NCBI GenBank assembly: GCA_035041965.1
Contig: JAPYMA010003008.1
Coordinates: 1 to 64,000 of the forward strand
Direction of reading: 5' to 3'
Source: Anisakis pegreffii
Taxonomy: Eukaryota; Nematoda; Chromadorea; Rhabditida; Anisakidae
Length of the DNA stretch: 64,000 nucleotides
Shown: one piece after another, positions 27,139 to 39,240 of the stretch
Numbering within the stretch: position 1 is the stretch's first letter
Layout: the number at the start of each line of letters is the position of its first letter
Notes under the pieces: generated by a model
Seen by the model: the letters and a program-made list of their open reading frames with translations, nothing else
Databases searched by the model: none
Told to the model about the DNA's origin: nothing
Made by a program: the position numbers and the translations under genes

Positions 27139-28986
27139 TCAACAAACAACAGTTGTTCCAGAACGATGCACAGACTTAATACATCTGAACATGTTCTTGA
27201 TAGCTTTGGCAATATCTGGTTGTTTGAAATAGAGGATAAGAATAATGACGAGGCAAGTGATGTCCTCGGAGATTCTGCCATACCAGCGGAGGATGATTTC
27301 GAGTGATGAGTCTTTGGTGTTGTGCGTTATGAATACAACTGCACTCGGTACCGCATAGAAAACCACTGTGAACAGACATGTGATCAACATGGTGAACGTT
27401 AGCTGGCGTTGACGTTCTTCGAAGACTCGCTGTGCCTCGCCCTTCAATTTGTTGTAAATGATTAGTTGGTTCACTCAATTCTGTGGCGATAATCGGAGTA
27501 GAATATCCGGATATATCTGGGCATACACTGCCTCATACATTGACTTATTTCTTGAATAAGCAAATGGTTATATCGGTCATATCAGCCTGAGGCTATCTGT
27601 TTTACGAATACAACTCTGTCACTACTTACATTAGATTATGATCGAATGAATGCAACGAAAAGAATGATTTAAACCCACAAAATGATCGACTTTTGCGGCT
27701 TTTTTCCTCCATAGTACATATGCTATTAAGTAGAAAACAACACTTAACATCGATGTGATAATTTTTATAGAAAAGAATTCGATTGTATGATATTCTTGCA
27801 TAACATCATTTATCCTGAAATTATATTATTTATTAAGGTGACCAAAAGTTCTGTCACGTGTTGATTCAGTTGCATTCACCCTAATATATTCAGCTCAATT
27901 AAGACATCAACATACTCAATCACTTAAAATAGTCAATAAGTTGCAGTGATGAGTAAAGTATACCAGCAAACAGAATCCTTGTTTGGTACAGTATCAGTAA
28001 ATGCCAAAATCCAAACTTGAAGCACAATCGGAGCCAAAATTCCTTGCGATATTGACAGCTAAATTATTTTTTCACATTCAATTCAGAGTAATTTAACGGA
28101 GCAACGAAAGATAAACATTCAGAATAACGAAAGTAATAATAATAAATAAACCTGAATAATCTGAAGTTTAAAGCTGCTTTTGAAATAGGTCATAGGTACG
28201 ACCAAAGACAGCAATCGATCAAGACTAATCACGAGCAGCATGATTGGTAACGATGGTTCTGCCCTTCAATTGATCACTTTATGATTACAATTGCCATTTC
28301 ATTTATTCAAAATAATATTTATTATTCAATTAAATGATAACAACATTAATGATGAAAAACAATACCAAGTAGAGAGCAAATTCCAAGGCATCAACACACA
28401 AAATCGTGAACTTCTTGGCTCAACATACCCGAACGCCAATATGATGATTCTCCCGATTCCAGCCAAAAACATACTTAAGCCTATCATTAGCGCAGTCGCC
28501 TGCTGAAATTTTTATCATTCAATCTATTTTTATTATTATCAAGGTCTATCGATTTCTATTATTATGAAGGTCTATCGGTATTTTTATTAGAATACGAATC
28601 ATTCCATTCATTGATAATGCGAAAAAAAGTTATTTTATCCAATTGTTGCTTTTCAGCGAACAACGTTGGGCATTTAACATACGGACGGATACAAAGTTAA
28701 CTATTTAATATTTTGTAAATTGTGCAGATAAAATAATGAAAATACATTAACAATATGAATAGTAACGAAACTGCAACAGTAGCAGCAATAAAAATAACAA
28801 CAGTAATAAAAAAGTTCTCATAAAGTGAATAGATCAATCAACCTGTGCTACTATCAGTGGATATTGTTTAGCCAATCGCGGAGTCGTCAAAAGGGCCACA
28901 ACCACGATTCCTCCACCGATGATCAGTGCTGTACCTTCAATAATGAGTATCGACGATTCAAAATACACTCCGTTTTTATCATACAT
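27139..28986 (-). CDS. Nematode serpentine (chemoreceptor-like) GPCR, 6 exons, 320 aa
   Basis: Exons on the minus strand in coding order: 28986-28843, 28502-28366, 28263-28152, 28058-27964, 27814-27675, 27473-27139. They total 963 nt and all phases agree. Seven hydrophobic segments are visible: SILIIEGTALIIGGGIVVVA, ATALMIGLSMFLAGIGRIII, LPIMLLVISLDRLLSLVVP, GILAPIVLQVWILAF, FSIKIITSMLSVVFYLIAYV, LTFTMLITCLFTVVFY, TCLVIILILYF. TM3 is preceded by a conserved-type cysteine (FCVLMPWNLL) and ends in SLDRLLSL, a DRY-like motif. The third loop has a basic RQRQLTFT start to TM6. The short loops, length and missing N-terminal extension fit nematode chemoreceptor-like families such as Srsx; the exact family is inferred. 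Exon 3 follows an ATTGAAG acceptor. It is convergent with the neuropeptide receptor 0.7 kb away and not closely related to it. Confidence 0.82.
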
Positions 28987-29989
28987 CTGCAAAATCTTTA
29001 TTGACACTTCGTCTCGGTCAGTGCATTCAAATTTGATCTTGGTTGGTCATCGACAAAGATCATTGGGTTTCAGTTTCGATTTACCGATAGCCACCAAAAT
29101 CCAACTTGTCTCAGTAACCTCTAAATAACAACTTCCAATGAACACTTTATGTCAGCCCTGAGCAATAAACCTCGCACAAGGAAACCTCCGTAAAGCACGC
29201 AACATTATAATGATAACTCATGGCATTCCTCTTCACGCCAATGCAATAGAAACAATGAAAGATGTTCACATTTTATGTATGCAATCTACATAATTAGTTC
29301 AGCTTATATGGTACCCGCTAATAATTACAAACAAATCTGATACGCCGCAATGGAGATGCAGACGGAAAAGAGATTTTGAATCAACCTCATTTATTCGCAT
29401 TATTCTTATTCAGGTTTGTATCAACCTTCTTCATTTTGTATCAACCTCGTTATTCTTTAGCGAAAAGCAACAAACAAATGCAGTCATTAGTTGAACTAGT
29501 AGCATAAATGTTGATAGAAAACAACAAATAAGCAAAAGTAGAGTCCCGATAGTGGCGAAAATTTCGGTTCAGAATCAAATGGTGAAGTGTTTTAGAACTG
29601 GGGAACATTTCTAACACAATAACATCGACTTTTGGTCAATGAGAGTAGTAATTATATGAAAAGTTGAGAAGAAGGTTTTTTTTGCTCTGAACTACGAGTG
29701 GGAGAACCAGCAGTTATGTGGCGACTAAGAGTAGGCAGATGAAGCTTGTTTCTGATATCCTGGATGGGATCTTCATGAACAAGAAGGCGTTCAATTTGAG
29801 TCGGATGGAAACAGGATTGTAGGAATTGGTGCTTAAGTCGCATTTTTATTTCGAATTTTGGATCACCTAAAAATTCGAAATCATAATCGAAATAATATCT
29901 TTAAATCGTTGAAATTTCGGTCTCAAAATGGAAATCAGGTGAAATTAGTTTGGAAAATTTGAGCATTAGAATTTTGCGTGAAAAAATTG

Positions 29990-30660
29990 CCGTTTGTCAT
30001 TCGATCCAGCGGAACATCTAGATTCAGAAAATCTTATATTTTTTCCATGCAATTCTGCTTACTTGAGGAAATCATTCGATTCCGCTAAATCTCAAGAATC
30101 AGAAAAACATATCTTTTGTCGAGCAATCCTGCTTACTTGAGGAGATATAGCTATTTTCATAAGGTTATCTCAACAAGCGCAAAGGCACTCATTCATATAG
30201 AATGACTCAGTGTAGATCAACTAATACGTTACTATACTTCTATAGAGGTTACCATCTTCAAGCTACCGGTTTTCTCAGGTTTGCCCGGTAAAATGTAAAT
30301 TTCTGTACACCGTTCGATCCAGCGGAATCTATAGATCCAGAATATCATACATTTTGCTGAGCAATCTAATTACATGAGGAGATAGAGCTATTTCTTCAAA
30401 CCTGTAGGGGTTACCATCTTCAAACCTACCGTACTCTCAAGTTTACCGAGTAACATATTAATTTCTGTACACCAGTCGATTCCACTAAATGTCTAGAATC
30501 AGAAAAATATATTTTTTGCTGAGCAATCCTGCTTAGTTGAGGAGATATAGTGCTTTCCTAAAGCTATCTCAATTAGTGCAGAGGCGCTCTTTTTTTTAAT
30601 TGTATCACAACAGATCAAAATAGGCATTACTATAGCGCTACAGGGGTTACCATTTTTAAG
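29990..30660. repeat. Diverged repeat units with shared GAGGAGATA core
   Basis: At least four related segments in direct orientation carry the order TTCGAT(C/T)C.GC.., AGAATCAGAAAAA, TGCTGAGCAATCCTGCTTA, TTGAGGAGATATAG. Between some of them lies GGGGTTACCATCTTCAA.CTACCG. The units have drifted and are interrupted, which suggests an old tandem array or a satellite-like transposon interior. Confidence 0.75.
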
Positions 30661-32085
30661 CCGTCAAGGCTAAAACAGTGCGAGCAGAAACGCAAGCATT
30701 ATGGCCAGCAGCGTTACAAACGTTTGATAGCCTGGCCAATGCAGATAAATTTGATGTTGGTACGAATGTGTCATCGTCCGATCAAAATATAATTCTCATT
30801 TTTATATAGAGTATTGATGAATTCTGATTGTTTTGTTAGGCGCATGCCCTATCCCTGGTCCAGTCGATGCCCTTCCCGGAGTGGTAAGGCTCGTGATATA
30901 TTTCGAAGTATGAATGCTAACGACACTCGGTAAATATCGCTGGCATATTTTTAGTTGTTTCTTCCTAATTTGCCTAGACTGCCTATGCGCAATAAAATGT
31001 TGCAGTTTAATATGACCATTGGCTACATACGATATGATATATGATCAATCATATGATCAATCATATTCACATTAGTCTGACTGCTGTCGAATCACACTAC
31101 GATGGAGAATGTCTTCGAGTCACTCCTATAGCAACCCAACTCTTCAGGATGGCGAACTTCACAGACCTAATGCCACATCCATAAGAACTTGATACCCTGC
31201 GGTATTGAAACTCAAATTTTAACCTAATATGCCTTTGTACCCATTATCCACGCTTCATGCTCTCCCACCCGCCACTTCTAAGCTATTCTCGTATCACACT
31301 CGTGTCTTCAAAAAATAACACAGCTCGTAAGCCTCTCAGCTTGGAGGTCACCTAGGCTTCTGCAGTTGGCAACACACACAGAAGTCCAAACTTCATCCCT
31401 GCTGTAAGCATGAGTTTTACCCAAACTCAAACGTGACCGAACTGCAGTCAATCAAATTGTGTTCGTTTGTTAAACCAATGTCAAAGGAAGAGTCCTTGTT
31501 AACTCAATCAAGCTTTACCTTTGTTTCAGTATCGTAGAGCATGAATGGCCTTATGACCGTGGCAGTGGATCTGTAAATGAATGAGCTGCTGCAAGGGTGA
31601 ATCAGGAATTTCACAAGACTTCACAACATGCTGGTGATGCATGACGGGTGTAGCTATCGTTCTTTCTTCGCAATATGCTACGAGAATCCCGGCTCGGAAG
31701 AGATGCCGATCTGGTCGGAGATATGGCATGCGCGTGGGTTGGCCTGAGTAGTGTCTTCGGGATTCTGCTTATGTACTTGCAGTTCCCCTACCTACCATGC
31801 TGACTTTCACTTAATAAGGAGGATTTTCATTGGGTTGATCATTGGCTGCATACATGAAATCATTTCACTTACAATTAGTTTGAATTGAATACATTGTAAC
31901 GAAAATTATGAGAGAATACATCTTTATTATGCTAATCAAACACAGAACATCTAGTTTACTTATGCGTAGCAAAATAACGAAAGCAATGAAAATCCAGCAG
32001 ACGAGATGGACGCGTGTGTAATTTTCGGCGAAACAGCAATGGAACTTGCTATCGTTAAATGATCCATCAATACCGCTTCTGAAAC

Positions 32086-32232
32086 ATGCTGAAGTTATCG
32101 ACACAATATGGCCTCGAAAGTTTTGTCATCCTTTCATCCTCCGCTATTCAACTTCTACTGTCGGTATTCTCCACACTTCCGCCATGAAACGCAATTAAAT
32201 TATGAAATATTGCAATCCGACAGATAACATAA
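32086..32232. repeat. Dispersed repeat R, copy 1
   Basis: From ATGCTGAAGTTAT to ATTGCAATCCGAC.GATAACAT, this matches 36989-37135 along its length with substitutions. Copy 1 is followed at once by an LTR, while copy 2 continues into other repeat sequence. The LTR element therefore appears to have landed at or near the end of this repeat. Confidence 0.8.
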
Positions 32233-32447
32233 TGTTGTGATATGATCTAACGATCAAGTATCAATGGGTAATATGAATTGTGATATTCATTGTAATTGAT
32301 TTATATGTTTGATCGGATATAAACAGCAACTGTATGTAAGCAGAGCGTTTTGTATTAGAAATCATGCCGTGTTATTCTTCATGGTATCGTGGTTCGTCTG
32401 CTAATTGGTATTAATAAACGAATACTTCAATTGTGGATCCTACAACA
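32233..32447 (+). mobile_element. LTR of a retrotransposon, copy 1, with leader/primer binding site fragment downstream
   Basis: A 215-bp unit with short inverted ends (TGTTGT..ACAACA). It is about 90% similar by eye to 35970-36186. It contains an AATAAA-like signal near its end (TTAATAAACGAAT). Two bases after the LTR is TGGCGGTCAGTATTCG, which would be complementary to a tRNA 3' end finishing in CCA, the expected position and shape of a primer binding site. The shared similarity runs on through ATTTCGCGTGGATCGTGCCGTGGATCAT and then stops. No gag or pol frame follows, so this is a 5' LTR plus leader remnant. The BEL/Pao class is possible from the leader position but is only inferred. Confidence 0.72.
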
Positions 32448-33449
32448 ACTGGCGGTCAGTATTCGACATTTCGCGTGGATCGTGCCGTGGATCATTCGAT
32501 TTTGATTACAATCATTATCATCGACAGACGTATCGATAAACCTCCGAGTTTGATAATTTTAGGAATAATTATAGTTGTTCTCTTGTAATTAGTATTGATC
32601 AGCAAAACACTTCAGCGCATTGAGTTATTCAAGTCTGTCTTTATCTGCTGTATGCAGTTCATGTTATATGCGTTTTTTAATATTCATCCAATTTTCTTTG
32701 TGTTTGAAGGCAAACAACAGATCAAGACAGATTTGGATATGCTCCTTGTGCTGAAGTCTTTGCTGAACAATACTATCGCAAGAGAACAGTTATACTTGTT
32801 CTTAAAATTATTAATCTTGAGGATGAGTATTTTTTGTGCGAAACGCAATTGGACTTTCAGCCGAAGCAATAATAATGCATCAAAACAAGTCGTTAAAAAA
32901 TCTTATCGTCTCGTCAAAATTTCGTTGACATCAGATAGATATGAAAATCGGGTGATTGCTGCTCATAAAAATGTTTAGAGTGCATCCCCAAACGAAAACA
33001 TTTCTGATTAGATATTGCAGTGCATTTTTGTCCTGGTGATTAAGGTGATGCAAGTGAAAAACGCCAAAATAACGAGGTTGCTTACGATTAGAGAGGTCGA
33101 GGGAAAACCTTCAACAAACTGTTTTGAGAAATACTTAAAAAACAATCCTATTTTCCAAGCCATAAAATAAGTTGAACAACAAAGATTTGCTGCACTTTTG
33201 TTTTGAATTCGACTCAGAACCATGCATAAAAGGATCGACCGTAGCATGCTTGCCATCATTCATTTCATTGCCCGACTTCTCAATCAACCCTTTATCCGAT
33301 ATCAGTAAGTTCTCTTGATCATTTCATAACTCAGCCAATATGGCATTTAGAAGTTTTTCAAATCAGCAATTAACTCGAGTCGTTATTACCATCATCGTCT
33401 TCGTAGGATTGATTTCATTAGTGCCTATTAGCCTGGGAATTTAATGAAG

Positions 33450-33682
33450 GGCCAAAAAATTCCAAGATTATTGGGCGAGAGAAGGATTTCTGAAGAATTT
33501 GAGCAGGAATTTCACTCTGAATGACGAAGGCAAGAATTTCGGAGATGCTGCGATGTTCATGAATATGAACTGGTAAGTAATAGTACGCTATTGGAGATAG
33601 GGTGATCAATAGCGATTTGCTGTCTCACGATTGCTGCAATCGTGGACGGGACTGTAGCCGTTGGTGTGATGGGAAGGCTTAA
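33450..33682 (+). other. Possible two-exon fragment encoding a small cysteine-rich peptide
   Basis: A frame from 33450 to 33572 ends at a GTAAGT donor and joins in phase to 33613-33682, which ends in TAA. The translation runs KKFQDYWAREGFLKNLSRN, then a GKNFGDAAMF stretch, then a cysteine cluster of pattern C-x6-CC-x5-C-x3-C. About 50 bases upstream, 33340-33441 encodes a start followed by a strongly hydrophobic run (RVVITIIVFVGLISLVP), which looks like a signal sequence. The two parts are in the same frame but separated by TAA TGA, and no AG acceptor restores the frame. It may be a secreted peptide gene with a missed exon, a broken gene or chance. Confidence 0.25.
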
Positions 33683-35969
33683 TCATATCAAAATTTAAAT
33701 TAGTCTACTCGTTCTTCCAAAAGGTGAAAGTAAGTGGGAATGGGACAGTGAAGGTAGAAACTGTTGACATCCCAATTCACATCTTGAAGTATCAGCCTCT
33801 CTTTTCAATATTTGAAACTGTACCATTTTTCAGAAATGGTCTACGTTATTGACAGCAAAAGAGGACAAAACCAGCAGAGAAGCTGGGGTGGAAGTGGTAG
33901 CAAAGGCAGTGAAGCGATGCTCCAGCACAACATCTCTTCCGACTCAATGTCATCGAAGACGATGCGAGGCGACCAAGGATTCAGCTCGGGAGGTGGCAGC
34001 GGATCCGTACTCATCCAATATCTCGTCATAAAGAGTTATGGAGGCCGGGGCGGAGGATTTGGAAATCTGAACGTCTGAGCGCTTCATTAAACTCCTGACG
34101 ACCTGAACTCTTGAAACGGCCACCCAGATAAACAAATGCTTACAAAATCATTCTGTATGCATCCAAGCACTCCTTGCAGTATTTATTGAATTTGTAATTC
34201 AATAAATTTGTAATTTGTAATCTTTGAATTTGTAATTTTCTGCGAGCTTCAAGTCAACCAATATCACAATTCGCTGTTGTTGAAATTGTTATGATGTAAG
34301 CTCACAATAAAGTATTTGTATTCAGCAAGAATTCTTCCGTTTGTATGCAATATAATCTCTTTTTTTAATAGAAATGCAGATCTAATCTTCATGCACACAA
34401 ATTCCCTCAATACATTTCTTATTAGATCAAATGCCAATAAGTCGAATATGCAACCTAAAAAGGAAACAGTAACAATCTTATAAATAAACAACGTTTCATT
34501 AAAAAGTTCCACTCTAAAATGCACATCGGTGAATCAGTACAATACTATCGCAATTTAACATTCAACTGCATCACAATTGAGGTTCTCTTTTGGATACTTG
34601 GATGTGTTTTCATTATTAATAATCGAGTTTTCAAACACTTCCGGGGCATAAAAAAAGACTCGATGGCAAACGTCCACCACTTGGCCACATTCACTGTTCA
34701 TCGAGATGTAATTCCCATTTTTGAATATCACTTTTAACAATGTCTTTTTGTGCTTAACGGAGTAGAACAGTTTCTGCTAATGCAAGATCGTTCGCTGTAA
34801 ATGAGTTGTCGGAAAAAGATCTAGTGGACAACCATGAAACACAAGTGGGAGCGAGCTTGTTGATGAATCGGAGAGTGTGAGCTGTGATTCGACATATTTG
34901 ATCCAGTTGCTGAAGGGTTTGGTGTTGATGAAGTGAGTTTGTGACTGGGCGTTGAATATTTGGGCTGTAAATGTTGTGGTTTTGGGACATTGTCTGTGTT
35001 TCTCGTCGTTACCAAACGTTAAATTTCGATACTATCTTATTGATTGACCTATTGTATTTTTTGTATTCTCATGATATGTTACCAAATATTAAATTTATAT
35101 CATTGACATATTATTTTGTATTTTCGCTACATAAATTGTGATATTAATATACATTCGTTATCGCAATACTCACCTTTTGGCTGGATGATTCCTTTTGACT
35201 TAACCATTTTGGCACTGATCACCACAAAGCTGATGTTTCTAGTTCGGAAGGAGTTAAGCCCCGATTTGCTATACCTGCTGGGTTATCTTGGAACGGGACA
35301 CATCGTATTTCGAAGTCTTCAATTTGTTGGACTGTTTCAGTACGATTCTTGTAAAAACGTGACTGTTTTTAAGGATCGGTTTTCGTCCATCATAGATTAC
35401 ACTTTGAATCAGTCCATAAGAACCTTCGTGAGGATTCTATGTGGGGTTCATTCAGTACTCATTGTAATAATTTAGCTTCAGTGAATGCTCCTAATAGCTA
35501 TAATTCGGAAAACGTAATCGATTTGATAAGATCAAGACAATATTTAGCACAATCAAATGAAGCAGCTGTTTCGGAATCATGATCGTCTCTGTAACAGCGA
35601 ATGTAAATGAGGCTTTTTAGGGGTATCAACGAAACGATGAAGTTGTGTGTTGCTTTCACTCAATTTTGGAATTATTAGTCGTGGTGATACAAATCTGATG
35701 GGAAGCCTTGACCGACAAAAAAGACTCCATGTTGCTTCAGTGGTTCGGGTAATCGATCTTCCCAGTTAAGCGGTTATTTGCAGAAATTTTGGAGAAACGG
35801 TTTGGCTAAAAGTGTCATCGATAAGAACGTCCCTAACAAATCGAGTACGCTCTATCACAAAAGACCTCTAGCAAGGGTTTCTGTGATGCAGCGGAGTAGC
35901 TAGGTTATGACTTACACAAACAAACTGACAATCAAAAGAATATTCACGAAAATGTTCTCAGTAGCAATG
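33683..35969. other. Stretch without a confident gene
   Basis: Two items deserve mention. At 33835-34078 a plus frame after a TTTTCAG acceptor is Gly/Ser-rich (GGSGSKGSEAM, SSGGGSGS, GGRGGGFG) and could be an exon or repetitive sequence. At 35116-35475 a 119-codon plus frame contains hydrophobic runs (FDLTILALITTKLMFLV, LYLLGYLGTGHIVF) that could be a decayed receptor, but it has no donor/acceptor chain. Chance frames of similar length occur elsewhere in the window. Confidence 0.3.
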
Positions 35970-36186
35970 TGTTATGATATTGTCTACATGATCAAGTATC
36001 AGTGGGTAATATGAATTGTGATATTCATTGTAATTGATCTAAATGTTTGATCGGTATACAAACAGCAACTGTACGTAAGCAGAGCGTTTTCTATTAGAAA
36101 TCATGCCGTGTTATTCTTCATGGTATCGTGGTTCGTCTGCTAATTGGTTTTAATAAACGAATAATTCAATTGTGGACCATGCAACA
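35970..36186 (+). mobile_element. LTR of a retrotransposon, copy 2, with leader fragment downstream
   Basis: A 217-bp relative of 32233-32447 in the same orientation. It shares GATCAAGTATCA.TGGGTAA, the GCAGAGCGTTTT segment, TCATGCCGTGTTATTCTTCA and the AATAAACGAAT end. It is followed by CTGGCGATCAGTATTC, the same putative primer binding site with one change, and by about 40 further bases of shared leader. The flanks upstream of the two LTRs are unrelated. No internal coding region follows. Confidence 0.72.
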
Positions 36187-36567
36187 ACTGGCGATCAGTA
36201 TTCAACATTTCGCATGGATCGTGCCGTGGATCATGCTCGTGGGGGCAAGCGATAGCAATTCAGTAGTGTGCAACGGAGCCGTATAGGCTTTACAGATTAC
36301 TGAATATCGAGAAAAGTGCTTGGGGCGGCACTGTACTGATAAAGAAAAACCAAGAAAAAATTGAATATCGGTCCCTTAGAAAGGAGCACTGATAAAGAGA
36401 GAGAAAGTGAGTGCTTGGGGAGGCACTGCACCAGAGATGGAGAAAAGGTTCTTGTAGAGACACTATTTGAAGATACACGGAATCAGTGTGAAGAAATAGC
36501 GGGTCCAAACGCTATTTTCTTCTGCAACTCTTGTGGTTGCCCACGTTTCACTAATAACTAATAACTA

Positions 36568-36851
36568 TGTAACTTATATATAGGAATTTGCATATAAGAA
36601 GTCTATATAAGTGAGACATGTCATTGGTGTCTTGTCTCGATGTTGAGTTCGAGAACCACAAGCAGTTCTCTATCGTATCTGAGTTTTTTGAGTAAAGCAT
36701 TTTTGTTGTCTCGTCGTCTACATCAGTCGCCAACTCAATTGGCAACAAACACAACACAACCAAATTCGGTATCGAAATGTTGAGTTGAATTATGGTGATT
36801 CACTCAATGAGTTTTAAATAAACGACTAATTCAATTGAGGACCCTACAACA
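36568..36851 (+). mobile_element. Third, diverged LTR-like segment
   Basis: This segment begins TGTAACTT and ends AATTGAGGACCCTACAACA, close to the ends of the other two LTRs (AATTGTGGA.C.TACAACA). It contains a TATATAAG box near 36600 and AAATAAACGACTAATTCAATT near the end. The middle is not alignable with the other copies by eye, so it is either a different subfamily or an old copy. The 5' limit is uncertain. Confidence 0.45.
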
Positions 36852-36887
36852 TATAAGAAGATATAGCAAGAAATTTGCTGAAAAATC

Positions 36888-37205
36888 ATAAAACGTTGAA
36901 AGGACACGAACGCCAACTGGATCCGACGTCCTTCTCGCCTCTGCCAGAGACGCATGCCACCGTGCCATGGATGCTCTTAGTCTATAAGATGCTGAAGTTA
37001 TTGACAAAAATGGTCCCCAAAAATTTTGCCATCATTTCATCCTATGTTATTCATCTCCTCCTTCCAACATTTTCGCTATTTCCACAATAAAACGTAATCA
37101 AATCGTGAAATATTGCAATCCGACTGATAACATAAAACATTAAAGGGTCACGAACCTCGACTGGACCCGACGTCCTCCCAGTCTCCACCAATGACGCATG
37201 TCCCT
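36888..37205. repeat. Repeat S - repeat R - repeat S arrangement
   Basis: Segment S occurs at 36888-36960 and again at 37134-37205: ACGTTGAAAGGACACGAAC versus ACATTAAAGGGTCACGAAC, then CTGGA.CCGACGTCCT and ACGCATG. Between them lies copy 2 of repeat R (36989-37135). Two direct copies bracketing a unit suggest a tandem array or the ends of an old element. Confidence 0.7.
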
Positions 37206-37964
37206 ACGTGAACTGTGTTGCTCGCTTGTTGTTCATGAGAAGTTTTTGAGGTAGTCTGCTCAATAAGCACGAGTTTACATACTGCATGAATTCACTCGCT
37301 TCTCAAGAAAAAGCACTTTTTTCGTCATCAGTTACAAATTAATCAGGAATGAACATTTTGGTCATACCGTAACCTGCAATTATATCCACCAGTATCACTG
37401 ATGTTTTCTGTAACATAGTGATTGGTTATTGAGCTACAGCAATACCGTATAACCAAGCTATGTGATACCACTGCAATTACTGTACACTCAAGGTATGTGA
37501 TACCAGTCTATGCATTTCGAGACTGAGATGGGAAGTCAGACTTTGAAGGGCTTATGCTTAGGTTCGGGCTTTTGCTTGCGAACAGCTTCAGGACGAGTCC
37601 TCGGTTCACGGAAATTCAAAACGTGTGGGAGAGGAGTAGCCGCAAGTATTGTTCTCCCAAGCTAGTCAATCGCAATCGCGCTCGTTTCGCTTCCGTTCAA
37701 CAACATATAATTTCCGTTGTATGCTTCTAGCAACACGACTAGATGCTTGAAACAAGCTTTGTTTTTCCAAGCAAAGTGAATCATAGCACCATTATAAATT
37801 GCCAGTTATATCTGTTAATCAACGGTAATTACTTGAGAGTGTTAAAGGTGTGGTGTGTTCACGGTTCTTTTATAAACTGATTCCTTTAATTATAAAATGA
37901 AGTCAGCACAAAATTGTACAAAAAAAGGAAGCTTTTGAATATCAGCAGAAATTATTTGTAAAAT

Positions 37965-37970
37965 TTTCAG
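37965..37970 (+). promoter_or_regulatory. Candidate spliced-leader acceptor of the HIT gene
   Basis: TTTTCAG ends at 37970, four bases before the ATG at 37975. There is no upstream coding exon in phase. In nematodes such an acceptor close to the start codon is the usual mark of trans-splicing. Confidence 0.55.
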
Positions 37971-37974
37971 GAAA

Positions 37975-39240
37975 ATGTCGGTCGGTCTTCAAGGATGTAT
38001 ATTTTGTGATATCGTTCATACGAAGAAGCAGCAACATTTAAAAGAGAGCGAAAATGTTAGTGATTTTCTACGTATTTATTGCGGTTTTGGAAATCTTCTC
38101 GTATTATTTTCCATATTGTTGAACTGTTTTAATGCATGCAGATGATCAGCGTTTTTAGTATTGCTTTCAATCCCGTGATTTTTACACCGCAGAGCAATGA
38201 AATCGGAGTGCTCTTAATCAAGTGAACAGATATTGAGATATAATACTCATTTTTGACTAAGTATTATATCTGAGCTGATATTTCCTGTTTCGATAGAATT
38301 CAGAATTGACTGCTGAGATAAGTAGACTTCAGTTTTGAGGTTGTTTCAGGCGGTGGTTATAGCTGACGCGGCACCGCATGCTCCACATCATTATCTCATT
38401 TTGAGCAAGAGGCACATCAGTAAACCGACTGATCTCACACCGGGAGATATCGACCTTGGTCGGTAAATTGCGTCCATTCTGAACACTTTTACTTGATAAT
38501 CTAGCCGCGAAAGTGCTCATCTCAAGCTCTATGCCTTCAGTGTCCTGTATAAGGTTCATTTCTAGAATGAATGTAATGAGTATCCTGGTGTTGTTTCAGT
38601 CGTTCATATGAATTTTAGTGAAAGAAATGGAGCATGTCGGAAGAGAATATCTTCGTGAAGCGTTGAAAGCAAAAGGTGAAGCCGACACTGTGGAAGATTT
38701 GCTAAGAATGGGTTTTCATGGATCGGTGTTGGTTTCAGTCAAACATCTTCATATGCACTTACTATATCCTGTCAGTCAGGTAAGTTATTGTTTCGAGACC
38801 ACGAATGAAGCATTTTATCATTCCATCACCTGTGAAATTCCAATTGTATAAACTTATTCAGCTCATCTTATTTGAAGAAGAAATATCTTGACCTACCTAG
38901 CCATACAATGATACTGATCTGCAGCTATTGAAGGATTGACCGAACTTGGTTGCAGAATGTACTGCGAGGATCAGCGATCATCATCAGTTCATATCAAACA
39001 TTAGAAATGTTTCAGATGAGTTTCATCTATCGAAGTGTTATCTTTCGTCCGGGTCACATGTTCCATTTAACCAAAGATGTGATCGAAGAGCTGGAGCAAC
39101 AGAAGGGACGTGCAACCGGAGCAGAGTCCACTCCACCAATGCATCTGGAAACCACTGCCGACGGCAGACTTCGAGCTAGTTCGGTGACTGAACTTGGAGC
39201 TAGTCCGGTGACTGACATGACTGGTCAACCGGAGGAGTGA
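37975..39240 (+). CDS. HINT3: HIT-family nucleotide hydrolase, HINT3-like, 4 exons, 211 aa
   Basis: Exons 37975-38055, 38350-38458, 38619-38779 and 38956-39240 join in phase (636 nt). The N-terminus has CIFCDI, typical of histidine-triad proteins. The second exon gives APHHYLILSKRHI, the conserved strand before the active site. The third contains the histidine triad itself, HLHMHLL (H-x-H-x-H-x-x), preceded by GFHGSVLVSVKH. The fourth continues with FIYRSVIFRPGHMFHLTKDVIEELEQQ, as in the C-terminal part of HINT3-type proteins, followed by an unconserved polar tail of about 45 residues. HIT enzymes of this branch hydrolyse nucleoside phosphoramidates and aminoacyl-adenylates. The central histidine is taken to be the nucleophile from the family. 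The acceptor just upstream suggests trans-splicing. It is the first of three same-strand housekeeping genes. Aprataxin is less likely because no zinc finger or FHA domain is seen. Confidence 0.88.

Larger units (their letters stand above)
28987..33449. other. Repeat-bearing region without a clear gene
   Basis: About 4.5 kb between the serpentine receptor and the LTR region. It contains degenerate repeat units at 29990-30660, the older repeat at 32086-32232 and an LTR at 32233-32447. The 67-codon minus-strand frame at 31526-31729 may be a transposon relic, but I see no family motif. The 127-codon plus frame at 32595-32978 has no splice or homology support. Confidence 0.4.

Noticed and set aside
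36361..36561. Cysteine/histidine-containing frame near LTR copy 2
   Set aside because: Considered as a gag zinc knuckle, but the spacing CGMHC-like to CNSCGC does not match C-x2-C-x4-H-x4-C.
38222..38282. Inverted repeat with 12-bp perfect core in the HIT gene intron
   Set aside because: Built of AT-rich sequence (AGATATAATACT); weaker than the perfect stems in the sterol reductase introns, so not counted with them.
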